DNA of 64,000 bases. Source: Candidatus Aenigmatarchaeota archaeon (GTDB taxonomy: Archaea; Aenigmatarchaeota; Aenigmatarchaeia; QMZS01). Both the position numbers and the translations under genes were made by a program. The first letter of the stretch is position 1. Each line of letters begins with the position of its first letter. Positions 35,295-44,570 of the stretch are shown one piece after another. Location of the stretch: NCBI GenBank assembly GCA_016932615.1, contig JAFGCN010000009.1:1-64000 (forward strand), given 5' to 3'. The notes under the pieces are model-generated. The model did no database searches. It was not told the DNA's origin and worked only from the letters and a program-made list of their open reading frames with translations.

Positions 35295-38108
35295 ATGGAT
35301 TTAAAGGAAATTGAGGTCAAGTGGCAGAAGAAGTGGCAGGAGGCAGGTATTTTTGAGCCAAAGCCGGATGGCAGGGAAAAATTCATGGTCTGCTGCCCAT
35401 ACCCTTACGTCAATGGGATTGGACACATGGGCCATATGCTCACTTCCATGAGGGTTGAGGCGACGGCGCGCTTCAGGCGGATGCAGGGCTTTAATGTGCT
35501 TTACGCACAGGGATTTCACGCGACGGGCCAGCCGATAGTGGCTGCTGCAAAGCGGGTTGCTGAAGGGGAAAAGAAGCAGATTGAGATTTTAAAGAGCATG
35601 GGCGTTTCGGATGTTGGGCCTTTTTCCGACCCTGAGCACTGGATTGCTTTTTTCCCGGAGTTGTGGAAAGATGACTTTCAAAAGTTAGGTTACTCCATAG
35701 ACTGGAGGAGAAGCTTTATCACGACCTCCCTGAACAAGCCCTACGACTCTTTTGTACGCTGGCAATTTCTGAAGCTCAAGGAAAAGGGGCTTGTCGAGAA
35801 GGGAACTCACCCCGTAATATTTTGCCCGAAGTGCGGCTTTCCGATAGGAGACCATGACAGGGCCGAAGGCGAAGGTGTAAACCCCGAAGAGGTCGTGCTT
35901 TTGAAGTTCGAGCTTGACGGCGCAAAGCTTCCTGCGATGACTTACCGGCCTGAAACGATGTATGGCGTTACAAACCTCTGGATAAACCCCGCCGGAAAAT
36001 ATGCCCGCGCCATGGTGAATGGGGAGCAGTGGATAGTTTCGGAAGAGATGGTTTCTGACCTGGAAGGCCAGGGCTTTGGCGTGCAGGTCGAGAAGAACTT
36101 GAGCGGAAAAGAGCTTATAGGAAAGTTTGTGGTGAATCCCTCAAACGGTGCAAGGGCAATAATTCTCCCTGCCGAATTTGTCGACACTTCCGTTGGAAGC
36201 GGCATTGTCATGAGCGTTCCGGCGCATGCTCCTTTCGACTATATTGCGGTAAGGGACCTGAGGCAAAACAAGGGCGTCTTGAAGGAGTATGGAATCAGGG
36301 AAGATGAAGTGGAGTTTGATTTTGTTTCAGTCATAAAGCTAGAGGGTTACGGGGAATTTCCTGCCGCAGAGATTGTTGAGCGCGAGAAAATCAGGTCGCA
36401 AAAGGATACCGAAAAGCTTGACAAGGCAACGGACGAGATTTACAAAAAAGAGTTCCATTCCGGAGTCCTGAAGATTTCAGGGCATGAGGGAAAGAAAGTT
36501 TTCGAGGCAAAGGAGGAGATTATTTCTTTTTTTGAAGGAAAAGGGATTGCATTAAGGTACTATATAATTCCGCAAAAAGTTGTCTGCCGGTGCCTTACAA
36601 CCGCCACGATAAAACTCGTAAAGGACCAGTGGTTTTTGAGGTACAAGGACAAAACTTGGAAGAAGATTGCGCACGAGTGCGTGGACGAAATGAAGGCGTA
36701 CCCTGATGACCTGAAGAAAAATTTCCATTACACGATTGACTGGCTTAACGACTGGGCATGCACTCGGGACAGGAGGACGTCACTAGGCACCACTCTTCCG
36801 TTTGACGAAACGCAGGTAATAGAGAGCCTGTCCGACAGCACGATTTACATGGCCTACTACACGATTTCACATATCCTGCAGGAAGGAAAGCTTCGCGCCG
36901 ATAAGCCGTACACAGAAAGCTTCTTTGACCATGTTTTCTACGGCAGGGGGGATGCAGAAAAAATTGCTGCTGAAAACAAAGTTGACCCAAAGCTGGTTGA
37001 GGGCCTTAGAAAAGAGTTTTCCTACTGGTACAAAAACGGTTTCCAGCTTCGAAGCTCAGGAAAAGACCTTGTGCAAAATCACCTGACTTTTTGCATATTT
37101 AACCACACGGCAGTTTTCCCGAAAAGCAACTGGCCTGAAGGAATCGCAGTCAATGGATATGTAATGCTTAATGGCGAGAAAATGAGCAAGAGCAAGGGCA
37201 ACACCGTTTACATGAAAGACGCAGTCAGGGATTACCCGGCAGACGTCCTGCGGTTTTTGGCTTCATACGCCGGTGACACGGGAATGGAAGACGCAAACAT
37301 AGAACTTCGGGAAGCAAAGGCAATAGAGCTTAAGCTTTGGGGGTGGTATAACTTTGCCATTGAAAATTACGGAAAAGGCAATTCAAAAAGGTCGGCCATT
37401 GATGACTGGTTTGAAATGGAGATAGACAACTGTGCCCGGCTTGCTGAAAAGCATTATTCTGCCGGGAACACCAAGTCTGCTCTTCAGGCGGGGTTTTTTA
37501 ATTTAGGAAACCTGTTCAAGTGGTACCGGAAACGTTCGGTTGAACTTAACAAGGAGGCAGTTGACAGGTACATAGAAACTCAGACAAAACTTCTTGCGCC
37601 TATCACCCCCCACATATGCGAGGAGATATGGTCTCTTATAGGCAAGCCGGGCTTTGTAACAAACGCTTCCTGGCCGGCAGCAAAGATTTCTTACAGCACA
37701 GAGCTTGAAAAATCCGAGAAGATTCTTTCCGGGCTTTTGGACGACATAAGGGCAGTGCTTGAGCTTAGCAGGCTCGAAAAGCCACAGAAGATTAAGATAG
37801 TTGTTCCTGAGGGCTGGAAGTACGGGCTTTCGGAAATGGTTTCGGAAAAATTGAAAGAGACAAGAAACCTTGGCGACCTTATAAAGGCCTCCATGGAAAT
37901 CGAGGAGTCAAAAAGAAACGCAAAGTCTGTCCAGAAATACCTTCAGAGGGTTTTCAAGTCCGGCATGAACGATTTCCTTTTGGGCGAGAAAGAATATGTC
38001 CGGGAGTCAGGCCCGTTCCTTGAAAAGGAATTCGGCTGCCCTGTGGAGTTTACAGACGAGCAGATAAAGGACTCCTGGCCCGGAAAGTTTGGGATTGTTG
38101 TTGAGTGA
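35295..38108 (+). CDS. leuS: Leucyl-tRNA synthetase, archaeal type
   Basis: Charges tRNA-Leu. The class I signature HIGH appears as HMGH at residues 44-47 and KMSKS is at 629-633. A zinc-type CPKCGF segment and a CP1 editing domain (TYRPETMYGVTNLW) lie between. At 937 residues it has archaeal/eukaryal length. MFS transporter 13 nt downstream on the same strand. Confidence 0.97.
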   Translation: MDLKEIEVKWQKKWQEAGIFEPKPDGREKFMVCCPYPYVNGIGHMGHMLTSMRVEATARFRRMQGFNVLYAQGFHATGQPIVAAAKRVAEGEKKQIEILKSMGVSDVGPFSDPEHWIAFFPELWKDDFQKLGYSIDWRRSFITTSLNKPYDSFVRWQFLKLKEKGLVEKGTHPVIFCPKCGFPIGDHDRAEGEGVNPEEVVLLKFELDGAKLPAMTYRPETMYGVTNLWINPAGKYARAMVNGEQWIVSEEMVSDLEGQGFGVQVEKNLSGKELIGKFVVNPSNGARAIILPAEFVDTSVGSGIVMSVPAHAPFDYIAVRDLRQNKGVLKEYGIREDEVEFDFVSVIKLEGYGEFPAAEIVEREKIRSQKDTEKLDKATDEIYKKEFHSGVLKISGHEGKKVFEAKEEIISFFEGKGIALRYYIIPQKVVCRCLTTATIKLVKDQWFLRYKDKTWKKIAHECVDEMKAYPDDLKKNFHYTIDWLNDWACTRDRRTSLGTTLPFDETQVIESLSDSTIYMAYYTISHILQEGKLRADKPYTESFFDHVFYGRGDAEKIAAENKVDPKLVEGLRKEFSYWYKNGFQLRSSGKDLVQNHLTFCIFNHTAVFPKSNWPEGIAVNGYVMLNGEKMSKSKGNTVYMKDAVRDYPADVLRFLASYAGDTGMEDANIELREAKAIELKLWGWYNFAIENYGKGNSKRSAIDDWFEMEIDNCARLAEKHYSAGNTKSALQAGFFNLGNLFKWYRKRSVELNKEAVDRYIETQTKLLAPITPHICEEIWSLIGKPGFVTNASWPAAKISYSTELEKSEKILSGLLDDIRAVLELSRLEKPQKIKIVVPEGWKYGLSEMVSEKLKETRNLGDLIKASMEIEESKRNAKSVQKYLQRVFKSGMNDFLLGEKEYVRESGPFLEKEFGCPVEFTDEQIKDSWPGKFGIVVE

Positions 38109-38121
38109 GGCATTGTGATTA

Positions 38122-39354
38122 ATGAAAAGAGGCCTGTCGATTGGGTCGGAGTTTAAGATGCTCTGGTTTTTCTATATTTTCGAGTTTCTTATCGGAATGT
38201 CCTGCTTTGTGGCGCCCTACTGGACGCTTTACTTTCTTGACGTTGGCATCAGCTATTCGCAGATTGGCCTGATAATTTCCCTGTCTGCTTTGGCAGGTCT
38301 TCTTTTTGAGGTTCCGACCGGAGCGATAGCGGATATTTTTGGAAGGAAGATTTCCGTGTTTCTTGCTTTTTTGATTGGCGCAATAACCGTTTTTCTTGTC
38401 CCGTTTAGCGATAACTGGGTTTGGATTGGGGCTTTGTTTTTTGCAATGTCCGCTGGCGCGACTTTTGCGTCCGGCGCTTACGAGGCCTGGCTTGTGGACT
38501 TTCTTAAGAAAAGTGGAAAGCAAAAATATGTGCATTCCGCCCTCTCAAGGACAACCAGCATCAACTACGCGGGGCAGGTTTTTGCTTATCTTGTTTCGGG
38601 TATAATTGTTGCTAAGCTTTCTATGGCTTGGCTGTGGTATCTTCAGGGGTGCTTGATGTTTCTTGGCGCGATTTTTATTGCATTTTTTGGCAGAGACCAC
38701 TTTCCAAAAAAGCGGTTTAGTGGTTTTGGAAGAGCGCTTTCCGATACGCGTAAAATTTCTATGCGGTCTATGCGGGTTGTCTGGAGAAATTCCACCCTGA
38801 GGATTTTGATTCTGGCCGCGTTTTTGACTTCACTTGCGAGCATGACGGCAGTTGTCCTTCAGCCGTTTATGCTTGACATAGGCATTTCCCTTTATATGAT
38901 TGGGCTGGTATTTGCAATCATCGGTGTTCTTGGTGCGGTCTTTTCGAATTTTAGCACGAACTTTCTTTCCTGCTTTGAAAACGAAAGGCGGGCGCTTGTG
39001 CTTTCAGAAATTCTTGTCTTCCTCCTGGTTTCCCTTATTGCATTTGTCGAATCTCCCGCCTTGTTTTTGGTCTTATGGATGGCTTTTTACACAGTGATGT
39101 TTTTGCGCTTTCCCATAAGAAGCGCGCTTTTTCAGAAAAGGGTTTCTTCAGGAGTTCGGGCTACGGCTGGCTCAGTAAAAGAAATGGTGGCCTCTATCGG
39201 GACGCTTATTGCTCCGTTGGCCGCAGGCCTGATTGCGGATGCTTATGGGGTGCGTGCAGTGCTGATTGCTTCTGCGCTTGTTTCACTTCCGATAATTTTT
39301 CTCTACAATTCCCTTGAAGATAAAGGCAAGCCCGGGAAAAAGGATGCGCCTTAG
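38122..39354 (+). CDS. Major facilitator superfamily transporter
   Basis: About twelve membrane helices. The MFS cytoplasmic loop between helices 2 and 3 is seen as FEVPTGAIADIFGRK, matching the G-x-x-x-D-x-x-G-R-(R/K) pattern. Other helices carry GLIFA/VFAIIG-type sequence. Length 410 is typical. Substrate unknown; members with the F-E-x-P-T-G-A-x-AD signature are often annotated as multidrug-type exporters. Cotranscription with leuS is likely from the 13-nt spacing. Confidence 0.88.
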   Translation: MKRGLSIGSEFKMLWFFYIFEFLIGMSCFVAPYWTLYFLDVGISYSQIGLIISLSALAGLLFEVPTGAIADIFGRKISVFLAFLIGAITVFLVPFSDNWVWIGALFFAMSAGATFASGAYEAWLVDFLKKSGKQKYVHSALSRTTSINYAGQVFAYLVSGIIVAKLSMAWLWYLQGCLMFLGAIFIAFFGRDHFPKKRFSGFGRALSDTRKISMRSMRVVWRNSTLRILILAAFLTSLASMTAVVLQPFMLDIGISLYMIGLVFAIIGVLGAVFSNFSTNFLSCFENERRALVLSEILVFLLVSLIAFVESPALFLVLWMAFYTVMFLRFPIRSALFQKRVSSGVRATAGSVKEMVASIGTLIAPLAAGLIADAYGVRAVLIASALVSLPIIFLYNSLEDKGKPGKKDAP

Positions 39355-39360
39355 CTTTTG

Positions 39361-39388
39361 GAATATATATAGCGTGGCTGCTAATTAG
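39361..39388 (+). promoter_or_regulatory. Promoter box shared with the paralogous gene downstream
   Basis: The sequence gaatatatatagcgtggct followed by gctaattag lies 11-38 nt before the ATG at 39399. A closely similar block, aatatatataaagcgcggct followed by aattt, occurs at 40667-40691 before the next gene. The atatata part is a TATA box; the shared gcg(t/c)ggct(aatt) part could be an operator or conserved transcript start. Confidence 0.55.
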
Positions 39389-39398
39389 ATTATAGGGA

Positions 39399-40622
39399 AT
39401 GGCCGGGGAAGAGGACTTTGGGAGAAAGGAAGATGTTTTTGGCAGGAAAGAAGAGGATATTTTTGGCGGAAAGTCTGCCTATAAAGACGATTTCGTAAAG
39501 CTGATAGTCGATGAGGGACAGCCAAAGCTTCTGTACCAAAACGGGGACTTTGCTGAGGGTGTTTTATACCAGGAAGGGCAAGACATAAAGCTGAGGCAGC
39601 TTTCCGAGGAAGGAAAGATTGTAACTTACCAGCTTAAGCCGGTTGGAATGGGAGACTACAAGCTAATAGAGGAAGCGCGAAATACTCCCGAGGAGCTTGG
39701 CATGACGTACCAGACAATGGAGCCTGCCCAGCAATACGGGAGTCTTCCACCTCAGGCAAAACGGCAGGATACTGCCCCTGAGGGTTTTTCTCAAGCCCCT
39801 TCCGAAAGGGCGAGGAGGCCCGCTCCGGAGGTTGAGGCGGAAATGGCGGCCCGAAGGTCTGCCGAAGCAGCACCCGAAAACCTAAGGATAGACATCACCA
39901 GCCAGAATGAAACCAAATCCGGGGATGTCGTGACTTATGAAGTAAAAACCTCAAGAGGGACTTTCGTAAAGAAGGAAAAAGTGAAAGAGGGCGCTGACGG
40001 AAAATTATATGCAAATCTCGAAGGGCCTCAATACGTTCGGCTCAGCAAGGATGATGACGGAAGCTACCAGCCGGAGGATATGGTGGTGGTCCCAGACGAG
40101 AAGTTTTTTTCAAAGCCAAAAGAAAAGAAGCCGGAAGTTTATGCTTCTGCCCCCGCCGCCCCAGTAGCTCCGCCTGAGCCAGCAGTGGAATGGAAGCCGC
40201 CGGAAAAGCCGGCGGAAAAGGAAAAGGCAGAGAAGCGGCCCGACATAACCCATGTTCGGATTTATCTGGAAAGGAGCGGGCCTTATGCCAAGTTCCAGGA
40301 GGTGGAAAAGAAAGGCAAAAATACAAAATATGTTACCCGCCCGGTTGAAGTGACCTATGACGGCGAAATTTTCGTGAAAAACGAAACCGACCCGCTGGAC
40401 TCTACATACACCGAGCTTAAGGCAAGGCGTTGCCCTGACGGCCGGCTCAAGTTTTTTGCAGGAAAAAGGGACGTTGAAATAGATGACCCGTTTGGAGTGT
40501 TTTTCTCGCCCGAAGAAGCAAACAAAATCATAAAGGGCGGAAGCCCCAGCAAGGTTGTAGAAAGGGTTGGGAAAGACTACCGGAGGCGCGGAGGCAAAAG
40601 CCGCGTGATGTGGTCGTCCTGA
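39399..40622 (+). CDS. Hypothetical beta-repeat protein (paralogue A)
   Basis: 407 residues, no signal peptide or membrane helix. An N-terminal DFGRKEDVFGRKEEDIFGGK segment repeats a short (D/E)-x-FGRKE motif. Three loosely similar ~65-residue units follow, each with a strand VTY(Q/E)-(V/L), a K/G turn, a D-G-(K/E)-(L/I)-(Y/F)-(A/V) segment and a charged end. They are joined by Ala/Pro/Glu-rich linkers (about 105-155 and 245-280). The same unit occurs in the next gene. Cytoplasmic scaffold or envelope function is possible; nothing is known. Confidence 0.6.
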   Translation: MAGEEDFGRKEDVFGRKEEDIFGGKSAYKDDFVKLIVDEGQPKLLYQNGDFAEGVLYQEGQDIKLRQLSEEGKIVTYQLKPVGMGDYKLIEEARNTPEELGMTYQTMEPAQQYGSLPPQAKRQDTAPEGFSQAPSERARRPAPEVEAEMAARRSAEAAPENLRIDITSQNETKSGDVVTYEVKTSRGTFVKKEKVKEGADGKLYANLEGPQYVRLSKDDDGSYQPEDMVVVPDEKFFSKPKEKKPEVYASAPAAPVAPPEPAVEWKPPEKPAEKEKAEKRPDITHVRIYLERSGPYAKFQEVEKKGKNTKYVTRPVEVTYDGEIFVKNETDPLDSTYTELKARRCPDGRLKFFAGKRDVEIDDPFGVFFSPEEANKIIKGGSPSKVVERVGKDYRRRGGKSRVMWSS

Positions 40623-40666
40623 TTTTAATTTGTTGCCTTAATTAGCTTATCCAAGCCATCCAGCCC

Positions 40667-40691
40667 AATATATATAAAGCGCGGCTAATTT
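40667..40691 (+). promoter_or_regulatory. Promoter box similar to that at 39361-39388
   Basis: aatatatataaagcgcggct plus aattt, 18-42 nt before the ATG at 40709. Similarity to the box upstream of the preceding paralogue suggests that the two genes are turned on together. A gaggac stretch 4-9 nt before the ATG could act as a ribosome binding site. Confidence 0.55.
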
Positions 40692-40708
40692 AATTATTGT
40701 GAGGACTT

Positions 40709-42586
40709 ATGGCTGAGGAAGAGAAGAAGGCCGATCCGTGGAGGCAAGCATACTTGCTTTTTAGTGGTGGCGACCAATTTAGAGAATTGACTCCTACCAG
40801 AGATGGTTATGCTCTTGGAGACACCTATAGGGTAGATAGAGAGATTGCTCAAAAGTATAGCGATGCTTCTCCTATGAAGGATAAGGCCCGGTACGGATAT
40901 GTAGTTAAAGATTCGGTTAATCCTAATTATCAGGAGGTTTATGAGATTGTCCAGGATCCAGTAAACGATTCCGTGTTTAGTATGAGGCGTGTAGGTATAG
41001 AGGAGAAGGGGGAATCTTCGGAATCTTCTGAAGGTCCACCTGGTGGCGCACCCGGGGCAGTGCCTCTAGGAGGAAGTATAGTAGAGAATACTTATAGTAC
41101 TATGGGTGGCGGTGTTAGCTATGGCTCCCGGGGAACCGTTTCCGGGTCGGCAGGCAATTATACTGTAACCAAGGGTGAAGGAGGAAGAGTGGTTGTCGAG
41201 GACCCCAATAATCTATTTGAGTCGGAGGTGGTCAGGGGCAAGGATGGAAATAATTATGTCCGGGTGCAGGACAGGAATGGAAGGGAAACTGACACTTATC
41301 TTCGCGTAGAAAAGCATGGCGACTTATATGATGTCAAGGGCATGAAGAATGTCAAGAATCCTTCTTTCTTCACAGGAACCGGCACGGGCCGCAGAGGCGG
41401 CGGTAGTGGCGGCGGATGGGTTGGAGAATCAGCAAACGAATACAAAAATATCAAGGTTTCCGAGGATGGCACTCAGGTTACCTACGACTTTATATCCGGC
41501 GGTGGACGGAGAAAAAGAGGCACCAGCCAGCTTCTTCAGGATGCAGATGGCGAAAAGTATATCCAGCTTGACGGGGATGTTCACCTTCAGTTAAATGAGC
41601 GCGAAAACAAAGATGGAGACAAGATTTATTCTGCAAAGTCTCTGGTGGAGCTTATGTCCGGCTCGTTTGACCCTGTTTCTCCCGAGGATTCCGGCGGCTC
41701 GAAAAAAGGAAAGGTCGGCTATGACCTGAAAAAAGATATTCAGGAAATTGCTGCTTTTACAAATGGGTCAGCCCGCTATGTGGTGAGGGACAAGAAGGGG
41801 GTGGAAAATATTATCGATGGTGAGATACGCACAATGAATGGCGGCAAGGATTTTTATCTTCAGCTTTCTGATAAAGACGGCGAGCCAATAGAAGGAACTT
41901 ATGCAAAGCTTAATTTTAACAAAGATAAGAGAAGATTTGAAGTCAAGGGCGAAACCAGAATCAGCGATGAAGGTATGTTTGATTCCTATAAAACCACCTC
42001 CAAGGAACTTCGCTCGCTCAATTCAAAAAGCTATAGCTCTTGGATGGGCTCAATCGTTTCTAAGGCGGCCGGGCGCGACAAAGTGGAGGAAGTTACAGGC
42101 GGCAATTATGGAGGTGAAGGCCCCGGAGGTGGCGGTGGTGGTAGAGTGGGAGCCAAAGTAGGAGAGACCACCATCTACCTTGGCGGTCCCAAGGCCGAAA
42201 AGCTCATGGGTTATGTTAAGAAAGCAGCTCCTGCTGCGGCAGTAGTTGGGGCTGGAGCATTGGCATTGGGTACAGTGGGAGTAGGAGCAGGAATTGCCAG
42301 TTTTACCCTCACTCCAGCAGCATCTGCCGCGGCACATACTTTGGCGAGTTACGCAGCAGGTCATTCGACGGCAGTTGCCGGTCTTGGCGGTTTGGCGGCA
42401 CTTAAGATGATGGGCGGAGCCATAAAAAGTGCTTATCGGGGTACGGAGAGAAGGGTTTCTGGTTTTACCGGTAGACATATAATGGAAGAAGCTCCTCAGC
42501 AGGTTGGCGGCGCAGGAGGCGAATCTCCGGGCGCTGGCTCTGATCGAGATGCCTGGCTTCGTCAGGAATTTGGCGGTGGACAATAA
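40709..42586 (+). CDS. Hypothetical beta-repeat protein with C-terminal membrane region (paralogue B)
   Basis: 625 residues. The first 480 hold at least three repeats of a beta unit whose clearest form is QVTYDFISGGGRRKRGTSQ leading to DADGEKYIQLDGDVHLQL, matching VTYEVKTSRG and GADGKLYANLEGPQYVRL in paralogue A. Gly-rich linkers separate units (near residues 225-235 and 470-485). From about 505 to 575 two hydrophobic Ala/Gly-rich stretches may cross the membrane, leaving a short tail rich in Gly. The 5' part is more A/T-rich than the rest. No family recognised. Confidence 0.6.
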   Translation: MAEEEKKADPWRQAYLLFSGGDQFRELTPTRDGYALGDTYRVDREIAQKYSDASPMKDKARYGYVVKDSVNPNYQEVYEIVQDPVNDSVFSMRRVGIEEKGESSESSEGPPGGAPGAVPLGGSIVENTYSTMGGGVSYGSRGTVSGSAGNYTVTKGEGGRVVVEDPNNLFESEVVRGKDGNNYVRVQDRNGRETDTYLRVEKHGDLYDVKGMKNVKNPSFFTGTGTGRRGGGSGGGWVGESANEYKNIKVSEDGTQVTYDFISGGGRRKRGTSQLLQDADGEKYIQLDGDVHLQLNERENKDGDKIYSAKSLVELMSGSFDPVSPEDSGGSKKGKVGYDLKKDIQEIAAFTNGSARYVVRDKKGVENIIDGEIRTMNGGKDFYLQLSDKDGEPIEGTYAKLNFNKDKRRFEVKGETRISDEGMFDSYKTTSKELRSLNSKSYSSWMGSIVSKAAGRDKVEEVTGGNYGGEGPGGGGGGRVGAKVGETTIYLGGPKAEKLMGYVKKAAPAAAVVGAGALALGTVGVGAGIASFTLTPAASAAAHTLASYAAGHSTAVAGLGGLAALKMMGGAIKSAYRGTERRVSGFTGRHIMEEAPQQVGGAGGESPGAGSDRDAWLRQEFGGGQ

Positions 42587-42588
42587 AT

Positions 42589-43113
42589 ATGAAAAAAGCA
42601 AAAAAAGTTTCGGCAAAAGCGGTTAAAAAATCTGTGAAGAGGCAAGCAAAGACAGTTAAAACCTTCAGGGCAAAAGCTAAGCCAATTCAAAAGCCAAAAG
42701 CTCCCGCAAAAGGTAAAAACCTGAAGGTCAAAAAAATCTCAAAAGTGTCAGTAAAGACGCTCCGGCTCAAAAAGGGCGCACAGCAGGGTCCGACCTTTCT
42801 GGACTACTTCACGGAAGTCCAGACAAAATACAATGAAGAGGTAAAAGTCCTTTTGAGGGGAATCGACAAGGCAGAAGCTGAAGGAAACCTGCAGATGCTT
42901 GCAACCGCAAAGGTCGCTTCCGACGGCTATGGGAAGTTTTTCTTTGACCTTAAAGCTGACCTGAAAAAGGAAAAGCCGGCAGACCCGAAGGGAGCAAAGG
43001 TAGTAAATGAATACCTCGACGAGCAGATTGCGTTTTTTGCTTCCCTTTCAAGGGAAATCGAAAACCGGCTAAAGCAAAACCGCCTCTCAGACCTCAGAAA
43101 GGCCCTTGAGTAA
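42589..43113 (+). CDS. Protein with basic histone-like N-tail and helical domain, unknown
   Basis: Starts 2 nt after paralogue B's stop, so it is translationally linked. The first ~65 residues are almost only Lys, Ala, Pro, Val and Thr, like the disordered tails of nucleic-acid-binding proteins. The rest (FLDYFTEVQTKYNEEVKVLL and on) forms amphipathic helices. No family recognised. Its stop abuts that of the convergent gene. Confidence 0.6.
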   Translation: MKKAKKVSAKAVKKSVKRQAKTVKTFRAKAKPIQKPKAPAKGKNLKVKKISKVSVKTLRLKKGAQQGPTFLDYFTEVQTKYNEEVKVLLRGIDKAEAEGNLQMLATAKVASDGYGKFFFDLKADLKKEKPADPKGAKVVNEYLDEQIAFFASLSREIENRLKQNRLSDLRKALE

Positions 43114-43812
43114 TCATTCCTTTTTTTCTTTAGAGTTTTCTGTGTCCTTTAGCTCCACAATCTCAATCGACTCTTCTTTTCCCTCGCAGGGCTTGTCCCA
43201 TTCCTCGCCAGGAATATACGCCTTGCTGGGCGTTTCCTCGGCTTTTACTGCCTTTCCTTCTGGAGCGGCGGTTTCCTGTTTTGCAGGGGCCGCGCAGACC
43301 CTTGGAGGAGGGCATTCCTTAGGAACTTCAATAATCTCAACTATCTCCTGCGGCTTTTCGGCTTCTTTTTTTTCCATCTCCTTTGGCTTGCCGTTTGAGC
43401 CGTTTTCAAAGAAATTCTCCTTTATGTCTTTCCACAGGCTCTTTTCAGATACTTGTGGCCTTACAACCGGCGCAGGTTTTACTATCTGCCCGGCAGTTTC
43501 CGACTTTATGCCCAAGGTTTGCCGGATTTCGGACAGAATCTTCAGCTTTTCCTCGTTGTTTTTGGAATTGACGTACATATTCCAGAGCTCCTGCTTCATA
43601 AGCTCTGCTTCCTGGCGCACTTCCCGGACAACCTGGGCTTCCGACTTGAGGTTCTCTTCAAGTGCGGCGATTCCCATGCTTCGAAGGTCCTTTCGGACGT
43701 TTTTGGCAGGCAGGGCAAGCTTCTCCGATATTTTTTCGGGCACGTTTCCCATGAGGTAGAGCGCAACCACACTTCTTTTTCTTTCAAGCGCATCTTCTTT
43801 TCCGTTTGGCAT
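43114..43812 (-). CDS. Helical protein with N-terminal HTH-like segment and long acidic tail
   Basis: Start chosen at 43812 (MPNGKED) rather than 43821. Residues about 10-55 look like a helix-turn-helix (RSVVALYLMGNVPEKISEKL, then LPAKNVRKDLRSMGI), a coiled-coil segment follows (about 55-110), and the last half is Pro/Glu/Lys-rich and disordered. It may be a DNA-binding or adaptor protein; no family recognised. Confidence 0.55.
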   Translation of the reverse strand: MPNGKEDALERKRSVVALYLMGNVPEKISEKLALPAKNVRKDLRSMGIAALEENLKSEAQVVREVRQEAELMKQELWNMYVNSKNNEEKLKILSEIRQTLGIKSETAGQIVKPAPVVRPQVSEKSLWKDIKENFFENGSNGKPKEMEKKEAEKPQEIVEIIEVPKECPPPRVCAAPAKQETAAPEGKAVKAEETPSKAYIPGEEWDKPCEGKEESIEIVELKDTENSKEKKE

Positions 43813-44009
43813 ATTTATCACCTAAATATAATTACTATTTATCTATAAATATCTTTATCTGCCTTTAAAGAGGGCAGTTTTTGCTTTTTTTAGAGAATTA
43901 ACCCCCAAAAGGCCAAAATTACGAAAAACTAAAACCAGACTTCTTTTCGTTGCCTGCTTTGCTGGAATTGAATCTAGATAAACTTCTGAATTTTTATTTA
44001 GAGAAGTAT

Positions 44010-44324
44010 TTATCCGAAAAGGCTGCTGAGACCTGCTGCTGCTTCTTCTTTCTTCTTTTCCTCGTCTTCTGGTTTCTTCTCTTCCTTGGTTTCTGCTCCA
44101 GCTGCCCCTGCGGTAGGTGCTGCCGCCACTGCTACAGGCGCTGCCATTGCAGTGTTCAGTACTTCTTCAATGTTTATGTCCTTGAGGTTTTCGACCGTTG
44201 CTTTTACCATCGCCTCATTTGCTTCAATTCCTGCCGCCTTGACAATTCCGGAAATTTCTTTCTCAGAGATTTCTTTCTTTGCCTCGTGCAACAATAATGC
44301 CGCGTAAATGTATTCCAGTCCCAT
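44010..44324 (-). CDS. rpl12: Ribosomal stalk protein L12/P1
   Basis: MGLEYIYAALLLHEAKKEI begins the helical dimerisation domain, an Ala/Pro hinge follows, then the Glu/Lys tail. The conserved tip ends in L-S-S-L-F-G, the archaeal form of the factor-binding end. 104 residues, normal. A TATA-like tattttaaag lies about 22-30 nt upstream. It is 30 kb from uL1-uL10. Confidence 0.96.
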   Translation of the reverse strand: MGLEYIYAALLLHEAKKEISEKEISGIVKAAGIEANEAMVKATVENLKDINIEEVLNTAMAAPVAVAAAPTAGAAGAETKEEKKPEDEEKKKEEAAAGLSSLFG

Positions 44325-44570
44325 ATCTATCTATGCACGAAAACTTTAAAATAGTACTTAGGCAGGGGTTATTATTTGAGAGGCGGGCTCTTTGGGGCAT
44401 AAGGGGGTTGTTTGCAAAGCCCTCTCCTGCGGTCTGGTCTTGCCTTTGAGGCACACACTGAATGGCTTTTCTAAAAACCGCCCCGAAGTGCTTCTAGGTT
44501 GAAGTATAGGCCCCAAGCCAATGGATTGGGCTATAGGAGTTAATAGAATTCACTCTTTTGGCCTAATTGC
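44325..44570. other. Non-coding stretch between eL19 and L12, G/C-rich, no gene proven
   Basis: Contains the L12 promoter at its left end. The part 44380-44500 is visibly richer in G+C than its surroundings and holds complementary arms (ggcgg near 44382 with ccgcc near 44480, and a tgcctttgaggca hairpin). This may be a small RNA, but I could not match a family. Confidence 0.3.
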
